From positions 1,798,001 to 1,862,000 of the forward strand of contig JAKSGN010000033.1 of assembly GCA_024180945.1 (NCBI GenBank): a stretch of DNA of 64,000 bases, given 5' to 3'. The first letter of the stretch is position 1, and every line of letters starts with the position of its first letter. The translations under genes were made by a program, and so were the position numbers. Positions 12,039 to 22,100 of the stretch are shown here, in pieces. This DNA is from Macrophomina tecta (lineage: Eukaryota > Ascomycota > Dothideomycetes > Botryosphaeriales > Botryosphaeriaceae). The notes beneath the pieces are model-generated. The model saw nothing but the letters and a program-made list of their open reading frames with translations, was not told the origin of the DNA and did not search any database.

Positions 12039-13856
12039 ATGGGGTTCCTCAACATCTTGGAAGACCGGCATTTTGGGCAGCTGCAAGTGCCGGGCACGGC
12101 TTTTCTTGACAGTAGCAGTGGAGCAGGGCCTGAAGAGAAGTTGGATTCGAACATCAAATACGGTACTGGGAAACATGCAAATACAGTGCTCGTGCCGCAA
12201 CCGTAAGCAAGCTTGGTCTCTGAATCCGGAAGTGAAATCTAATATCCGACCAGATCCGACGACCCCAACGATCCGCTCAATTTTTCGCCGGCGAAAAAGC
12301 TAAGCATGACCACGATCGTTGCATTCGGTGTCATCATTTTCTCCGCCGTCATCGGTACGTTCTTGATATATGTTTGAAACCTGCGCTAATGGCATACAGC
12401 ACCAATGCTCGCTCCCGGCCTTGTCATCATCGCAGAAGAGTTCAAGCGGCCGCTCACCGACGTAGCTCTCGCCACCGGATACCGTAAGCTTTTTGTCGAA
12501 ATATTCGACCCTGCTGTGTCTAACACATTGAGCAGAATCCCTTGTCGTGGGCTGCTCCCTCCCAGTAGTATCCGCGGCCTCGCGGAAATGGGGTAAACGA
12601 CCAGTGATGCTAATCTCCGCCTTCTTCGGATTTGCTGGGTCCGTCATGGGTGCTCTTTGGACGACCTTCGATGGTCTGCTTGTGAGCCGCATTGTCCAGG
12701 GTGGAAGTGTTGCTGCGTTCGAAAGCGTAGCCATCTCGATGATTGGAGACATGTATTTCGTCCATGAGCGAGGCTTCTACATGGCGCTCATGCAGTTTCT
12801 TCTTGGCGCTACATCAAACTTCACAGCAGTCATTGCTGGGCCAATCACGGCGGAGCTTGGGTGGCAGTGGCTTTTCTACCTGCTGGTGAGCACGCTGGAG
12901 TCCATGATGGGATGTGACGCTGACAGAGTTAGATCCCATTCACCGGTACTGAACTGCTGCTGCTTCTCTTCTTCGTGCCCGAGACACAGTACAACAGAGC
13001 GAGCCCCGATACAGGCGAAGTTACGATGATTGGCAAGGACGCCAGTTTCATGGAGACCGTCGAGCTAGGCTCGGCGCTGCCGCCCCGCAAGAAGACCTTC
13101 TGGCAGCAGATGGCCATTTTCACTGGAACTTACTCGGATGACAACTTCTTCCAGCTGCTCCTTACCCCGTTCGCCATTTGTGTCAACCTGCCAGTGCTGT
13201 GGTCAGTCATCGTTAGCGGTGGGGCAGTAGCGCTCGTCGTGGTGCAGTCCATCATCTTGCCGCAGGTCTTCTCAGCCCCACCCTACCTGCTCAGCCCATC
13301 TGGCGTTGGTTTCCTGTCAATGGGGCCTTTTATTGGAGGTTTGCTTTCAGCGGTTCTCATGGCAGCCATTGGCGACCCTCTCGTCCGCTGGGCCTGCAGG
13401 AAGAATGGCGGAGTCTACGAGCCAGAGTACCGTCTGCTTAGCATGATCGGAGCCTTCTTCATGCCCGTGGGCGCCATAATGTTCGGCTTCCTTGCGCAAA
13501 ACGGCGTCAGCTACTGGGCAACCGCCTCCGCACACGGCGTTGATGTCATCGGTGTCATTGTAGCTGCCACCTCTACGGCAGCGTATGGTGTGGACGCTTA
13601 CAAGGACATGGCATCCGAGGTGTTTGTGCTGAGCGCAGCATTCAAAGCGTTCGTCTTCTACAGCTTCAGCTACTTTGTCAACGATTGGACGGCTGCAGTA
13701 GGGGTTGGTCAGGTGTTCTATGTGCTCTCGCTGATCACGACCATGCTCATTCTTACGACGCCATTCGTTTTCGTGTACGGCAAGCGCTACAGAGGCTACT
13801 GGGTCCGAGCCAAGATCCTCGAGCGACTACATCTGAGCACACATGCGGACGAGTAG
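12039..13856 (+). CDS. MFS transporter, DHA1-like (drug/H+ antiporter-type)
   Basis: A predicted twelve-helix plasma-membrane exporter; the substrate cannot be told from sequence. Exons 12039-12202, 12254-12354, 12400-12483, 12536-12885 and 12933-13856 give 540 aa. The start MGFLNILEDRHFG and the linker PQPSDDPNDPLNFSPAKK are typical of a fungal MFS subgroup with the motif DPNDPLNW before helix 1; here Trp is replaced by Phe. Helices continue through VIAPMLAPGLVIIAEEF and SVMGALWTTFDGLLVSRIVQ. A central loop (PRKKTFWQQMAIFTGTYSDD) and six C-terminal helices follow, ending KRYRGYWVRAKILER. The stop lies about 20 bp from the edge of the RIP-mutated block, yet all splice sites and the frame are intact. 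Confidence 0.9.
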
Positions 13857-13869
13857 GGAGTGTGGGAGG

Positions 13870-14169
13870 CGGCGGTGATCGAAAATTTACTGCAATATCA
13901 CATTTTTTAAGATTTATCACCGAAATACTAAAAAATATTACCGAAATGTTACATCATCAAAACTTATTTACTAAAATATAATGAAAATTACCGAGATAGT
14001 GGGTTTTCAAAGTATAAAAATTACTAAGATATTAGATAAGAAATTTAAAATTTAATATAAAAAATTATACTCTTTTCTACTACTTATAATTAAGTATATA
14101 GTAGCTTTTATTATAATTTTAAGTTTTATTTTCTACTTTTAACTACTTATAATAAATAATTATAATATA
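13870..14169. repeat. AT-rich relic left of the intact transposon
   Basis: Highly AT-rich non-coding DNA with short repeated words (TTACCGAAAT and TTACTAA variants). A 21-base stretch at 14011-14031 recurs inverted, with one mismatch, at 16184-16204 beyond the other end of the transposon. This suggests that both flanks belong to one older degenerate element or repeat that the transposon entered. No coding sequence is visible. Confidence 0.5.
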
Positions 14170-14214
14170 ACGTGGTTGATAACCGAGCTGCGCATACAAC
14201 CGAGCTGCGCACCC
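14170..14214 (+). repeat. Left terminal inverted repeat of the transposon
   Basis: Forty-five bases identical to the reverse complement of 15981-16025. Inside, the 14-base word AACCGAGCTGCGCA occurs twice (14181-14194 and 14198-14211), separated by TAC, so the repeat period is 17 bp. Paired sites of this kind are plausible transposase-binding sites; that role is inferred. Confidence 0.9.
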
Positions 14215-14282
14215 TACCAATGCCGCGCGACTTTGCAGGCTAATATCTCAACACTACAACAAGCTATTGCAATGCAACAAGT

Positions 14283-15944
14283 TTATTTAGAATTTTTAAA
14301 TTCATTAGTATCTAGCTTGCAGGTACGCAAATTGTGTCCTAGCATACCGCAGCGCCCGCAGCGCCTTTGTTGTGTCGCATCCCCACCCGTGCGCGCCCTC
14401 TTCGAAGACTCCCCACCCTCATCCCGCCCACCTACGTTGCTAGGAGCCATCAATTCAGCTGCCTCCTCTGCCGTCAACGACCCTCTAGTCTGGATATACT
14501 TCCTCTTGCCTGATTTCCGCTTGGTTAGAGTCTTATTGGCCTCCCGCAAGTCTGTGATTTCGGCGCGCAACAACACCAGTTCGTGTGCCATCGCTATAGT
14601 GCCTTTTGTTAGCTGAACCACAGCTTCTTTCAAGGAACTTGGCGAAGAACCTGCAGGAGGCGGAATCTTATTAAGGACAAAGGCTGATTGGAAGTCTACT
14701 TCGTGAAGAGTGCGCGGTGTTTTGGGCTCCCAAGGGGTGGTCTCTAGGGCAGGTGGCGTTGGCGTACGAAGCTTCACATCAAGCTTGGATAGCACCGCGT
14801 CTGGGTCTAGTGGGACTAGCCCAGCGCCTCTAAAGCTTGCAAGGATGTTCTCCTTCTTAAAAACCCGGTCGTGAGCTGCCCTGAAGGCTGGGAGGAACTC
14901 GGTCTTAGAGATATGGGTGACGTGCCTGCGCGCCAAGGCCGAGATCTCATCACCGTACGCGCGCTTCAACGGCGAATAGCAACCCACATCAAGTGGCTGC
15001 AATAGGTGCGACGCGTGTGGGGGCATACAGAGAGCGATAATCCTGTTCTCCCTACAGAGATCCTGGAAATCCTGCGAGTTGTGGCTCTCGTGACCGTCGA
15101 TTATGAGCAGCCGGTGCGTGCCCACGGTACGCGACTTTGTATGCGCGTTAAAATGCTTTAACCACTCGACTCCGAGCTCGTTGGTCGTCCAGCCGTTCTC
15201 GGTGACTCCAATAGGCCAATCCTCGGGCACGAGGCCGTCCTGGTACCAGGTGGAGATGTGCTTCTTGCCTGCGAAGATGATGAAGGGGGGAATCACAGAG
15301 CCGTCGGCACAGATACACTCAATCGCGGTGGTCCACTCGCGATCGCCTGGCTGCACTAATTTCGCTTTGCCGCAGCGTTCTTCTGAGCCTGTAACCACGT
15401 ACCGCGTCGAGATTACACCCATCATAAAGCCAGTCTCGTCAAAGTTGTAGCTGTCTTCATCAAGGATGCCATACTTCGCCTTTATATTGCGCACCAGCTC
15501 GAACCACCTGCCAATCACCTCTGGATCTTCGTTCAAGGCTCGCTGGCGATCATAGGAACGTGTCATCCGAACCCTGAGCGCAGGCGATCGCTTAATGAGG
15601 TTATCCACCCAGCGCTTGCCTGTTGGCTTGCCACCCCGCTCTGCTAGCAACCTATCGGCCATTGCTCGCACAGCAAGCTTCGTAGGCGGAAACCCTCTTA
15701 AATCCTGGTCCAATATACGCTCAACTATCACTAGCTCCTCTTCCTTGCTGAGCTTTCGCCCGTTGGCCTCGCAATCGCGTCGGGGGGTCGCTCCACCGCG
15801 TCGGCTGCGGAGCGTACTTGGGGGAACGGCGTAGAGGGCCGCAGCGCGTCGCTCGCTTAAAGACGCGTTTCGTTTACGAGATTGTATAGCTAGCTTAATT
15901 CTCGCTTCGTTAGAAGATGTCAGTGTGTGGTGTTGTGGATGCAT
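14283..15944 (-). CDS. Fot1/pogo-family DD35D transposase with C-terminal CCHC zinc knuckle
   Basis: Cuts and rejoins DNA to move the surrounding element (family knowledge). 553 aa from the ATG at 15944; the frame is also open upstream through the terminal repeat, but without an ATG. Visible domains: an N-terminal Psq-like helix-turn-helix (ARIKLAIQ..ERRAAALYAVPPSTLRSR, about residues 14-48), a CENP-B-like DNA-binding domain (about 65-130, ending in KRSPALRVRMTRSYDRQR), and a DDE domain with Asp169 in YNFDETGF, Asp283 in LLIIDGHESH and Asp319 in QPLDVGCYSPLK. The last two are 35 residues apart. A coiled-coil-like stretch follows (about 440-475), then a basic tail and a CX2CX4HX4C knuckle (Cys529, Cys532, His537, Cys542). 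No catalytic residue is lost. It has no introns and normal codon use despite RIP-mutated flanks. Confidence 0.93.
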   Translation of the reverse strand: MHPQHHTLTSSNEARIKLAIQSRKRNASLSERRAAALYAVPPSTLRSRRGGATPRRDCEANGRKLSKEEELVIVERILDQDLRGFPPTKLAVRAMADRLLAERGGKPTGKRWVDNLIKRSPALRVRMTRSYDRQRALNEDPEVIGRWFELVRNIKAKYGILDEDSYNFDETGFMMGVISTRYVVTGSEERCGKAKLVQPGDREWTTAIECICADGSVIPPFIIFAGKKHISTWYQDGLVPEDWPIGVTENGWTTNELGVEWLKHFNAHTKSRTVGTHRLLIIDGHESHNSQDFQDLCRENRIIALCMPPHASHLLQPLDVGCYSPLKRAYGDEISALARRHVTHISKTEFLPAFRAAHDRVFKKENILASFRGAGLVPLDPDAVLSKLDVKLRTPTPPALETTPWEPKTPRTLHEVDFQSAFVLNKIPPPAGSSPSSLKEAVVQLTKGTIAMAHELVLLRAEITDLREANKTLTKRKSGKRKYIQTRGSLTAEEAAELMAPSNVGGRDEGGESSKRARTGGDATQQRRCGRCGMLGHNLRTCKLDTNEFKNSK

Positions 15945-15980
15945 CGCGTTTGAAGGTAGGTAGGATGGATTTTGGTGGTG

Positions 15981-16025
15981 GGGTGCGCAGCTCGGTTGTA
16001 TGCGCAGCTCGGTTATCAACCACGT
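15981..16025 (-). repeat. Right terminal inverted repeat of the transposon
   Basis: Perfect 45-bp inverted match to 14170-14214, with the same two 14-base internal repeats. It lies just upstream of the transposase start at 15944, so it may also overlap the element's promoter. Confidence 0.9.
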
Positions 16026-16335
16026 TATTAAGGTTTATATCTTTATTTAAATATCTTAATATATTCTACTATAAATTTATTTTTGTATTAATAATATACT
16101 TAAAGTATAATAAAATTAATAATATCTTTAAATTTAGAAGACAGAGTAAAATATTTAAATTATAGGTTTAGTAAAAAGAAGTATATTTTAGTAATTTTTA
16201 TACTATTTTAGTAAGTTATTTTTAAAAATATAATATCTTAGTAATTTAATACTATATTACTATAATAACTAGCTAACTAGGTAATTAGTAAATAATAATT
16301 TACTTATTTAGTCTATATATACTCTAATTACGGCT
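16026..16335. repeat. AT-rich relic right of the intact transposon
   Basis: About 300 bp of very AT-rich non-coding sequence between the transposon and the first LINE copy. It shares an inverted 21-base match (16184-16204) with the left flank. No gene or recognisable element body is visible. Confidence 0.45.
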
Positions 16336-19075
16336 TTGGATAATACCTAAGCCCCGCTTAACTAGGATGCCTATACCCCTAGTAATAGGTGGAAATAGCC
16401 CCTCCTAGATCGAACGGAGCTCCGAACTGCCTACTCTAAGAAAATAAAAGCTACTACACCTAGACCGGACCAAATTACGCACGAGATAATTACCCACGCG
16501 TATAATGCCCACCTAGAGGCCTTTTATAAGGTATATAGCCTACTAATTTAGTACGGTTACTACCCTACATACTGGAAACAAGCCACCAGCGTAATACTAA
16601 AGAAACCTAATAAACCGAATAAATACGCTTCTAAAGCCTACCGGGTTATAGCTCTTTTAAATTGCTTAGGTAAAATAATAGAACGAATTATAGCTAAATA
16701 ACTAAGCTATCTAGCCGAAACTACTAATCTCCTCTACCTAAGCTAAATAGGGGGTAGATTATAAAAATTAGCTATTAACGTGTGCTTTCTTCTAGCTACC
16801 AAAATAGAAGAAAACTAAGCCGTAAAGCTTAAAACGTCTACGCTTTTCCTAGACGTAAAGGGGGTATTCGACTATATTACCTAAGACTAACTCCTATAAA
16901 TAATAGCCCGGCTAAAATTACCCCTTAATCTACTAGCCTAGGTTAGATTCTTTATAAACTCCTAGACCCTACGCCTAAGCTTTAACGGAGAAGTAGAGGA
17001 ATTTAGTAAAATTAAAACGGGTATACTATAAGAAAGCCCTACTTCGCCTATACTATTTCTAATATATATTCGAGAGCTATTCTAGTTAAACGTAGTTAAT
17101 TTCCGCTCTTATATCGATAATCTATCTCTTACGGTTAGCTCTACGAGCTAGAAAAAGAACGTTAAGATACTAGAACGCGAAGTTATAAAGCTCTATAGCT
17201 TAGATAAAAAAACGCTATTTAATTCGACCTAAAAAAAGACCGAAATTATATACTTTTCTAAAGAAAAAGAGGCCTAGACTCTACTCCTTATACTTTCTAA
17301 CGGGGACGTAGTAAAACTAAAGAAACTAGTTCGATATCTAGAAGTATTTTTTAACCCCCTACTTACTTATAAGAGCCACGCCTTTATAAGAATAAACTAA
17401 GCCCGTTTTATCTTTTATAGACTATCCCGACTAGCTAATACTAAATAAGGACTTAGCCCCTACGCTATACGGTAACTTTATATAGCGTATATTACCTCTA
17501 TCGCCGATTACGGAAGCTAATTATACTAGAAAAACTAAGCCTTAGTTAAACGCTAAACGAGAATATTATAAAACCTAGCCCTATATAAAATACTAGAAAT
17601 ATTTAGAACTGTACTAGTTACCTTTCTAGAAATAGAAGCCGTCTTTTTACCTACGCACCTCTACCTAGATAAAAACATTTAAAAATACGCCCTTAGAGTA
17701 CTTCGCCTAGAACCTAAACACCCCATTTAGTAGCTTATATTTAAACCCGAAAACGACGTCTTTACGCAATTCTACTAGCTTCGAAATATAAGAAATATAC
17801 TTAGTACTAGGCCTAATAATCTAGAAATAGTTAAACCCTTCTACTTTATTCTATAGAATCTAGGAACACCCTACTCGATTAAAATATTAAAGCTATCTAA
17901 AGAAGAAGAGACTAAATGCTATAAGTAAGAACTACGTACCCTAGAGAATAATAATATACTTATCTATACTAATACTAGCTCTAATCCGTAAGGAAAAGAG
18001 ATAGGCGTAGATATAAGTATAAAAGAAAAATAAGCCGAAATAACTAACCGCGTTTTAGAAAAGATAGATAATATTAGCCCTAGTAACCTCGTATATAACG
18101 GCGAACTCGAGGCTATTATCTAAGCCCTCGAACTAGCCATATAAAATAATTACGCGTTCTAAAAGATTAGAGTCTATACGGATAACTAGACCGCTCTCTA
18201 CTAGCTTAAAACCCCTTTAAAAAACCTAGAACAAGGCTACGTTATAAGGGCTATAAACGCTAGCAAAATCCTACTTAAAGAAGTAATTTAGTAATTCTCT
18301 AATAGGTTCTAGGATATCTAAAAATCTACGGAAACGAACGAGCTAATTATCTAGCTAAGAAGGCAATTAAAACTACCCCTAATATAAACGAAACTAGCCT
18401 AGTATTCTACGGAATACTTAATAAAATACCGCTTATATAGGAATAGCACTTAGAAGCTACGAAAAGTTAAGAAAAAGCTCTAAAACCGGTTATCTACGCT
18501 AATACCGTTAGAAAATAAGAAAAAAGATCTACGCCCTTTCTAAAAAGAGAAATACGATTAGCGCCTTATACTAGCTAAAGATAAAATACGGATACTTTAG
18601 ATTCTATCTTTATAGATTTAACTAGAGTAAAATAGATAGATATCCCTACTTAAATAATACTAAATAAACTCCTAAATACCTTTTTCTTAAATACCCCTAC
18701 TATAATATAGAATAATAGGAGCTTAGAAAAAAACTAAAAACTAAAAACCCTAGCTTAAACCTACTTCTAAATACTAAATTTAGCCTAGAACCTACTCTAG
18801 ACTACCTCGAATAAACACGGATTTCTATATATAAATAGATCCTAGGACTTTCTTCGGTAAAAGACTAAATATATAGATACGCGCCGCTTCTTATTCTTTA
18901 CTATTTTACTAGTTTACTATCTTTCTATTCTACTACTTTTATTCTTTTTATTTTACTACGCCTCTTAGCCTACGCCACGCTATTTTACTAAAATACTTAT
19001 ATACCTAAATACTAACTTTATATAGATTATCCTAGGCCGTCTATAATAGTTACTAACTCTACACGGACGTTAAAC

Positions 19076-19130
<55 letters not shown>
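16336..19130 (+). mobile_element. LINE copy 1: 5'-truncated, RIP-degraded Tad1-like element
   Basis: It aligns by eye with the second half of LINE copy 2 from the point AACTAGGATGCC (about 16359) onward, so it keeps reverse transcriptase and RNase H but lacks ORF1 and the endonuclease. The translated frame shows RT blocks such as YRVIALLNCLGKIIERII and FLIYIRELF, interrupted by many TAA/TAG stops. The RT active-site box reads YIDN, not YIDD (about 17111), a G-to-A change. RNase H sequence (AALY.LKTP region) lies at about 17960-18370. The 3' end (CACGGACGTTAAAC) runs into a (TAA)n tail to about 19130. Confidence 0.88.
19074..19130 (+). repeat. (TAA)n microsatellite tail of LINE copy 1
   Basis: An uninterrupted run of TAA units directly after the LINE 3' terminus, as in LINEs that end in a simple repeat instead of poly(A). 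The next LINE copy begins at its far end. Confidence 0.9.
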
Positions 19131-19131
<1 letters not shown>

Positions 19132-22100
19132 CTAAGAATTTAACCTTAAGAAAAAGCGCTAAGATCGGTCTATATTAAAAGCCCTCGATTTTCTTAGCTA
19201 GATTCTCGAATCTTAGCTTCGTAGCTACACGCGCTGCTGCGTTATTGCGTGGAAAAGAGGCCTCGTTAGGCCGAATCGCCTCTCTCGACCTCCGCACCCC
19301 TACTAAGACCCCAAAACGACTCCAAAACGAGCTAAATTTAAGCCACGGCTAGAAGACACCTACGCGCACCCCCGTGCTAATTTATACTAGATTTAGAGCG
19401 CGTTTACGCACCTAAATCTAAGGCGAAAGCGCTTCTCCCTCCCCTTTCTACCTGGTCCGAGCTTTGAAAAATTCTCAAAAGCCCTACTTCGCCTAAATAA
19501 GCGAAACCTTATTCCAACAACCTCGAATATAAATATACCGCCTCCCCTTCTCCCCCCGGACCCCCCCGGCTCCCCGGACGAGCTCCTAGCCACCCCCCGA
19601 CCCCCTATCCCGCCTACTCCTATCGTTATTAACACCCCTGGCACTGGAATCTCTACGGAAATCGAAATAAAAGATAAAAACCTATTTATTATACCTACTA
19701 CCCGTAAACGAGGCCCGGAAACTCCTACGACGCAGCGCACGGTACCTATTAGCGAATCTAGGTTCGCTTTTAGAAGCTCCTACGGTGAAAAACGACTTCG
19801 GTTTAATTCGAATACCCCTACGACCCCTAAGAAATATCTAGACGTAGTACTAGACTACCTCCTTAAAGCCGCAAACCTCGAAGAAGACTGCTAATAAAAC
19901 CGTAATATTCTAGACCTTATTAGGGTATTTTAGGAATATACCGATAAAGAAAAAATTAACTTTTCTAAGTTAATTCTCGCTACCTAGATCCGCTCTCTCG
20001 AAAACGTTACCCGGTCGCTCGGAAATAAGGCAAAGAATATAGTAATTCCACCCTAACGGAATATTACTAATATCCCGAGTCAACTAACGGTCCCCTAAAA
20101 CGCTCTAAATATAAGCCAAACGCTATCTTACGCTAAAATCGCCGCTACTATCTCCGAAAATAATGGGTTTATCCTTTCTAAAAAGAAGAAGACAGCTCCT
20201 AAGCCCGTAATAACCCCGGTAAAAGATAGGTAAATTACGGTCCCCTACTCTAACTCTAAGGACGCTATCCAGCCCCTTAACCTCCGCAACCGCCTAAACT
20301 GCGCATTCGAAAATATAGGGTTTAAAACTAAGCCCGTAGTCTAAGGTATCCGACTCTCCCTTAATAGTAACATCGTTATTACGGGAACCGAGGACTATAA
20401 CGCGGCCTTTTTTCTCGAGAATAAGGCGGTTATCGAACGAGTTATTCTATAAGCTACCCTACGCATAAACGAGACCTAGTATAAGGTAGTTATCCACGGC
20501 GTTCCTATACGGGAGACGCTAGACCTCGATATCTTAAGCCTTATTAAGGACGAGATTACGACCTTTAATCTAAACCTTACTATAGTAGGGAACCCCTACT
20601 AGATTACCCCTAAGAACCGAAGAGAAAACTAGAACGCCGGCTCCGTTATAGCCGCTTTTAAAACGCTCGAGAAATAAAAACGAGCTATTAATAGGCGGCT
20701 TTATATCTACGGCGTTAGCTATAAGGCCGAAAAACTCCGCCTAAGTACTAGGAACGAAAAGTGCTTAAACTACCTAAGCGTTAGGTACTAAACAGACGTA
20801 TATAAATCTACGCCACGGTATAATATTTGCCTAAAAGCCTACCCTACGCCATAGTACTAATGTACCTACACGGCCTACACGGCTAAGAAAGGTACTCGGT
20901 ACCTACACTACCCGAAAACCGACTAAACACCCTACCTCTAAATAGGTAAATTAAGAGTTTTATAAGCTAACCTAAATCGAAGCGCCTAGGCTATCGAAAG
21001 CCTACTATAGCTCGCTATAGAACTCGAAATAGGCCTAATTCTTATATAAGAACTATAGCTTATAGTACCTAATAACCCCTAAGAGGTCCGCTCGGTTAAC
21101 CACCCCTCGTTTACGGTAATTCTACCGGTTTACTCTCCTTTAGAACGGCCACGAACGCTCGTTTATATCGTAAGGCACCTACGTGGCCTCGAAATAAACT
21201 ACGCTAAAATAGCCTATCCCTCGCCCGACCTAATAGTACTAAATATAAGACAAGAACGCACCTAATTCTAAATTCTTAATCTATATAACTAAAAAGCCTA
21301 AAACTACGAATCCTAGCTATATACGGTCGAGAGGGTACTTTAGTATAATTCTATAACTACCCCTACGATTATAGCTAGCGATTTTAACCAATACCACCCG
21401 TAGTGGGACCCCGAATCCCCTACGTTATCCGGAGCGCCTAGGCTAGTCGAATGGATAAAAAACAATAACCTAAGCCTAGTAAATAATATAGGGGGGGGCA
21501 CCTTCTACCGCCCGAACCTAAATAGACCTACTATTATAGATCTAACCCTCGCTACACCTAGCCCAATAAATACTATAGAAGACTAGTAAATCTTATCTAG
21601 TATAGAATCTAATTACTTTCCTATTCTCTTTAGTATCCGGCTAAACGAGCCGAATCCACTAAAACCCTAAGAACGGTATATTACTAAAAAAGCGAACTAG
21701 GATTAATTTAAAGCCCTATTTCGAATCGAAATTAACGAATTTCTAAAACGCCTAGAAACAGGACTTTAGGAACTCGATAATTCGATTACGCGAGAGGTAC
21801 TAAGAGAGCCTAATAGTAAAATACTACTACTAGAAGACCTTAGCTAATCCCTTACTAACGCTATTAGTAACGCTATAGATAAAGCTATCCCAAAAGCTAT
21901 TCTAAAGGTAAACGTAAAACCGTAGTAGAACGATATATTACTAAAACTCTGAGAAGACCTAAAAGCCAAAATACGGCTTCTAAAAGAGCTCCTAGAGCCT
22001 AATAGAAGAAAAGACTACCTAATCGCCCGAAATACCTACTTCTAGGCTATAAAATAAGCTAAACGGATGCACTAGAACGAGTTTCTAGCTAATAAAACCC

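Larger units (their letters stand above)
14170..16025 (-). mobile_element. Intact Fot1/pogo-type (Tc1-mariner superfamily) DNA transposon
   Basis: The element is 1,856 bp, bounded by perfect 45-bp terminal inverted repeats (14170-14214 and 15981-16025) and flanked by the TA dinucleotide (14168-14169 and 16026-16027). A TA target duplication is the Tc1-mariner/pogo hallmark. It carries one uninterrupted transposase gene. Its base composition is normal, with plenty of CA and TG, while the DNA on both sides is RIP-mutated. It therefore looks younger than its surroundings and may be mobile. Confidence 0.93.

Noticed and set aside
7552..13856. Two divergent MFS genes as part of a secondary-metabolite cluster
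   Set aside because: No synthase, tailoring enzyme or regulator lies nearby; neighbours are ARS2, TspO and a repeat block.
14176..14616. 146-codon plus-strand frame starting in the left terminal repeat
   Set aside because: It begins at a TTG inside the inverted repeat and runs antisense to the transposase; both repeats give the same first residues by symmetry.
15944..16019. Transposase start inside the right terminal repeat
   Set aside because: The frame is open there but starts with TTG; the first ATG is at 15944, just before the helix-turn-helix domain.
19393..19740. 115-codon minus-strand open frame in LINE copy 2
   Set aside because: It is antisense to the LINE 5' region and ORF1 start; the mirror frame appears in copy 3 at 32019-32288, as expected for a shadow of the repeat.
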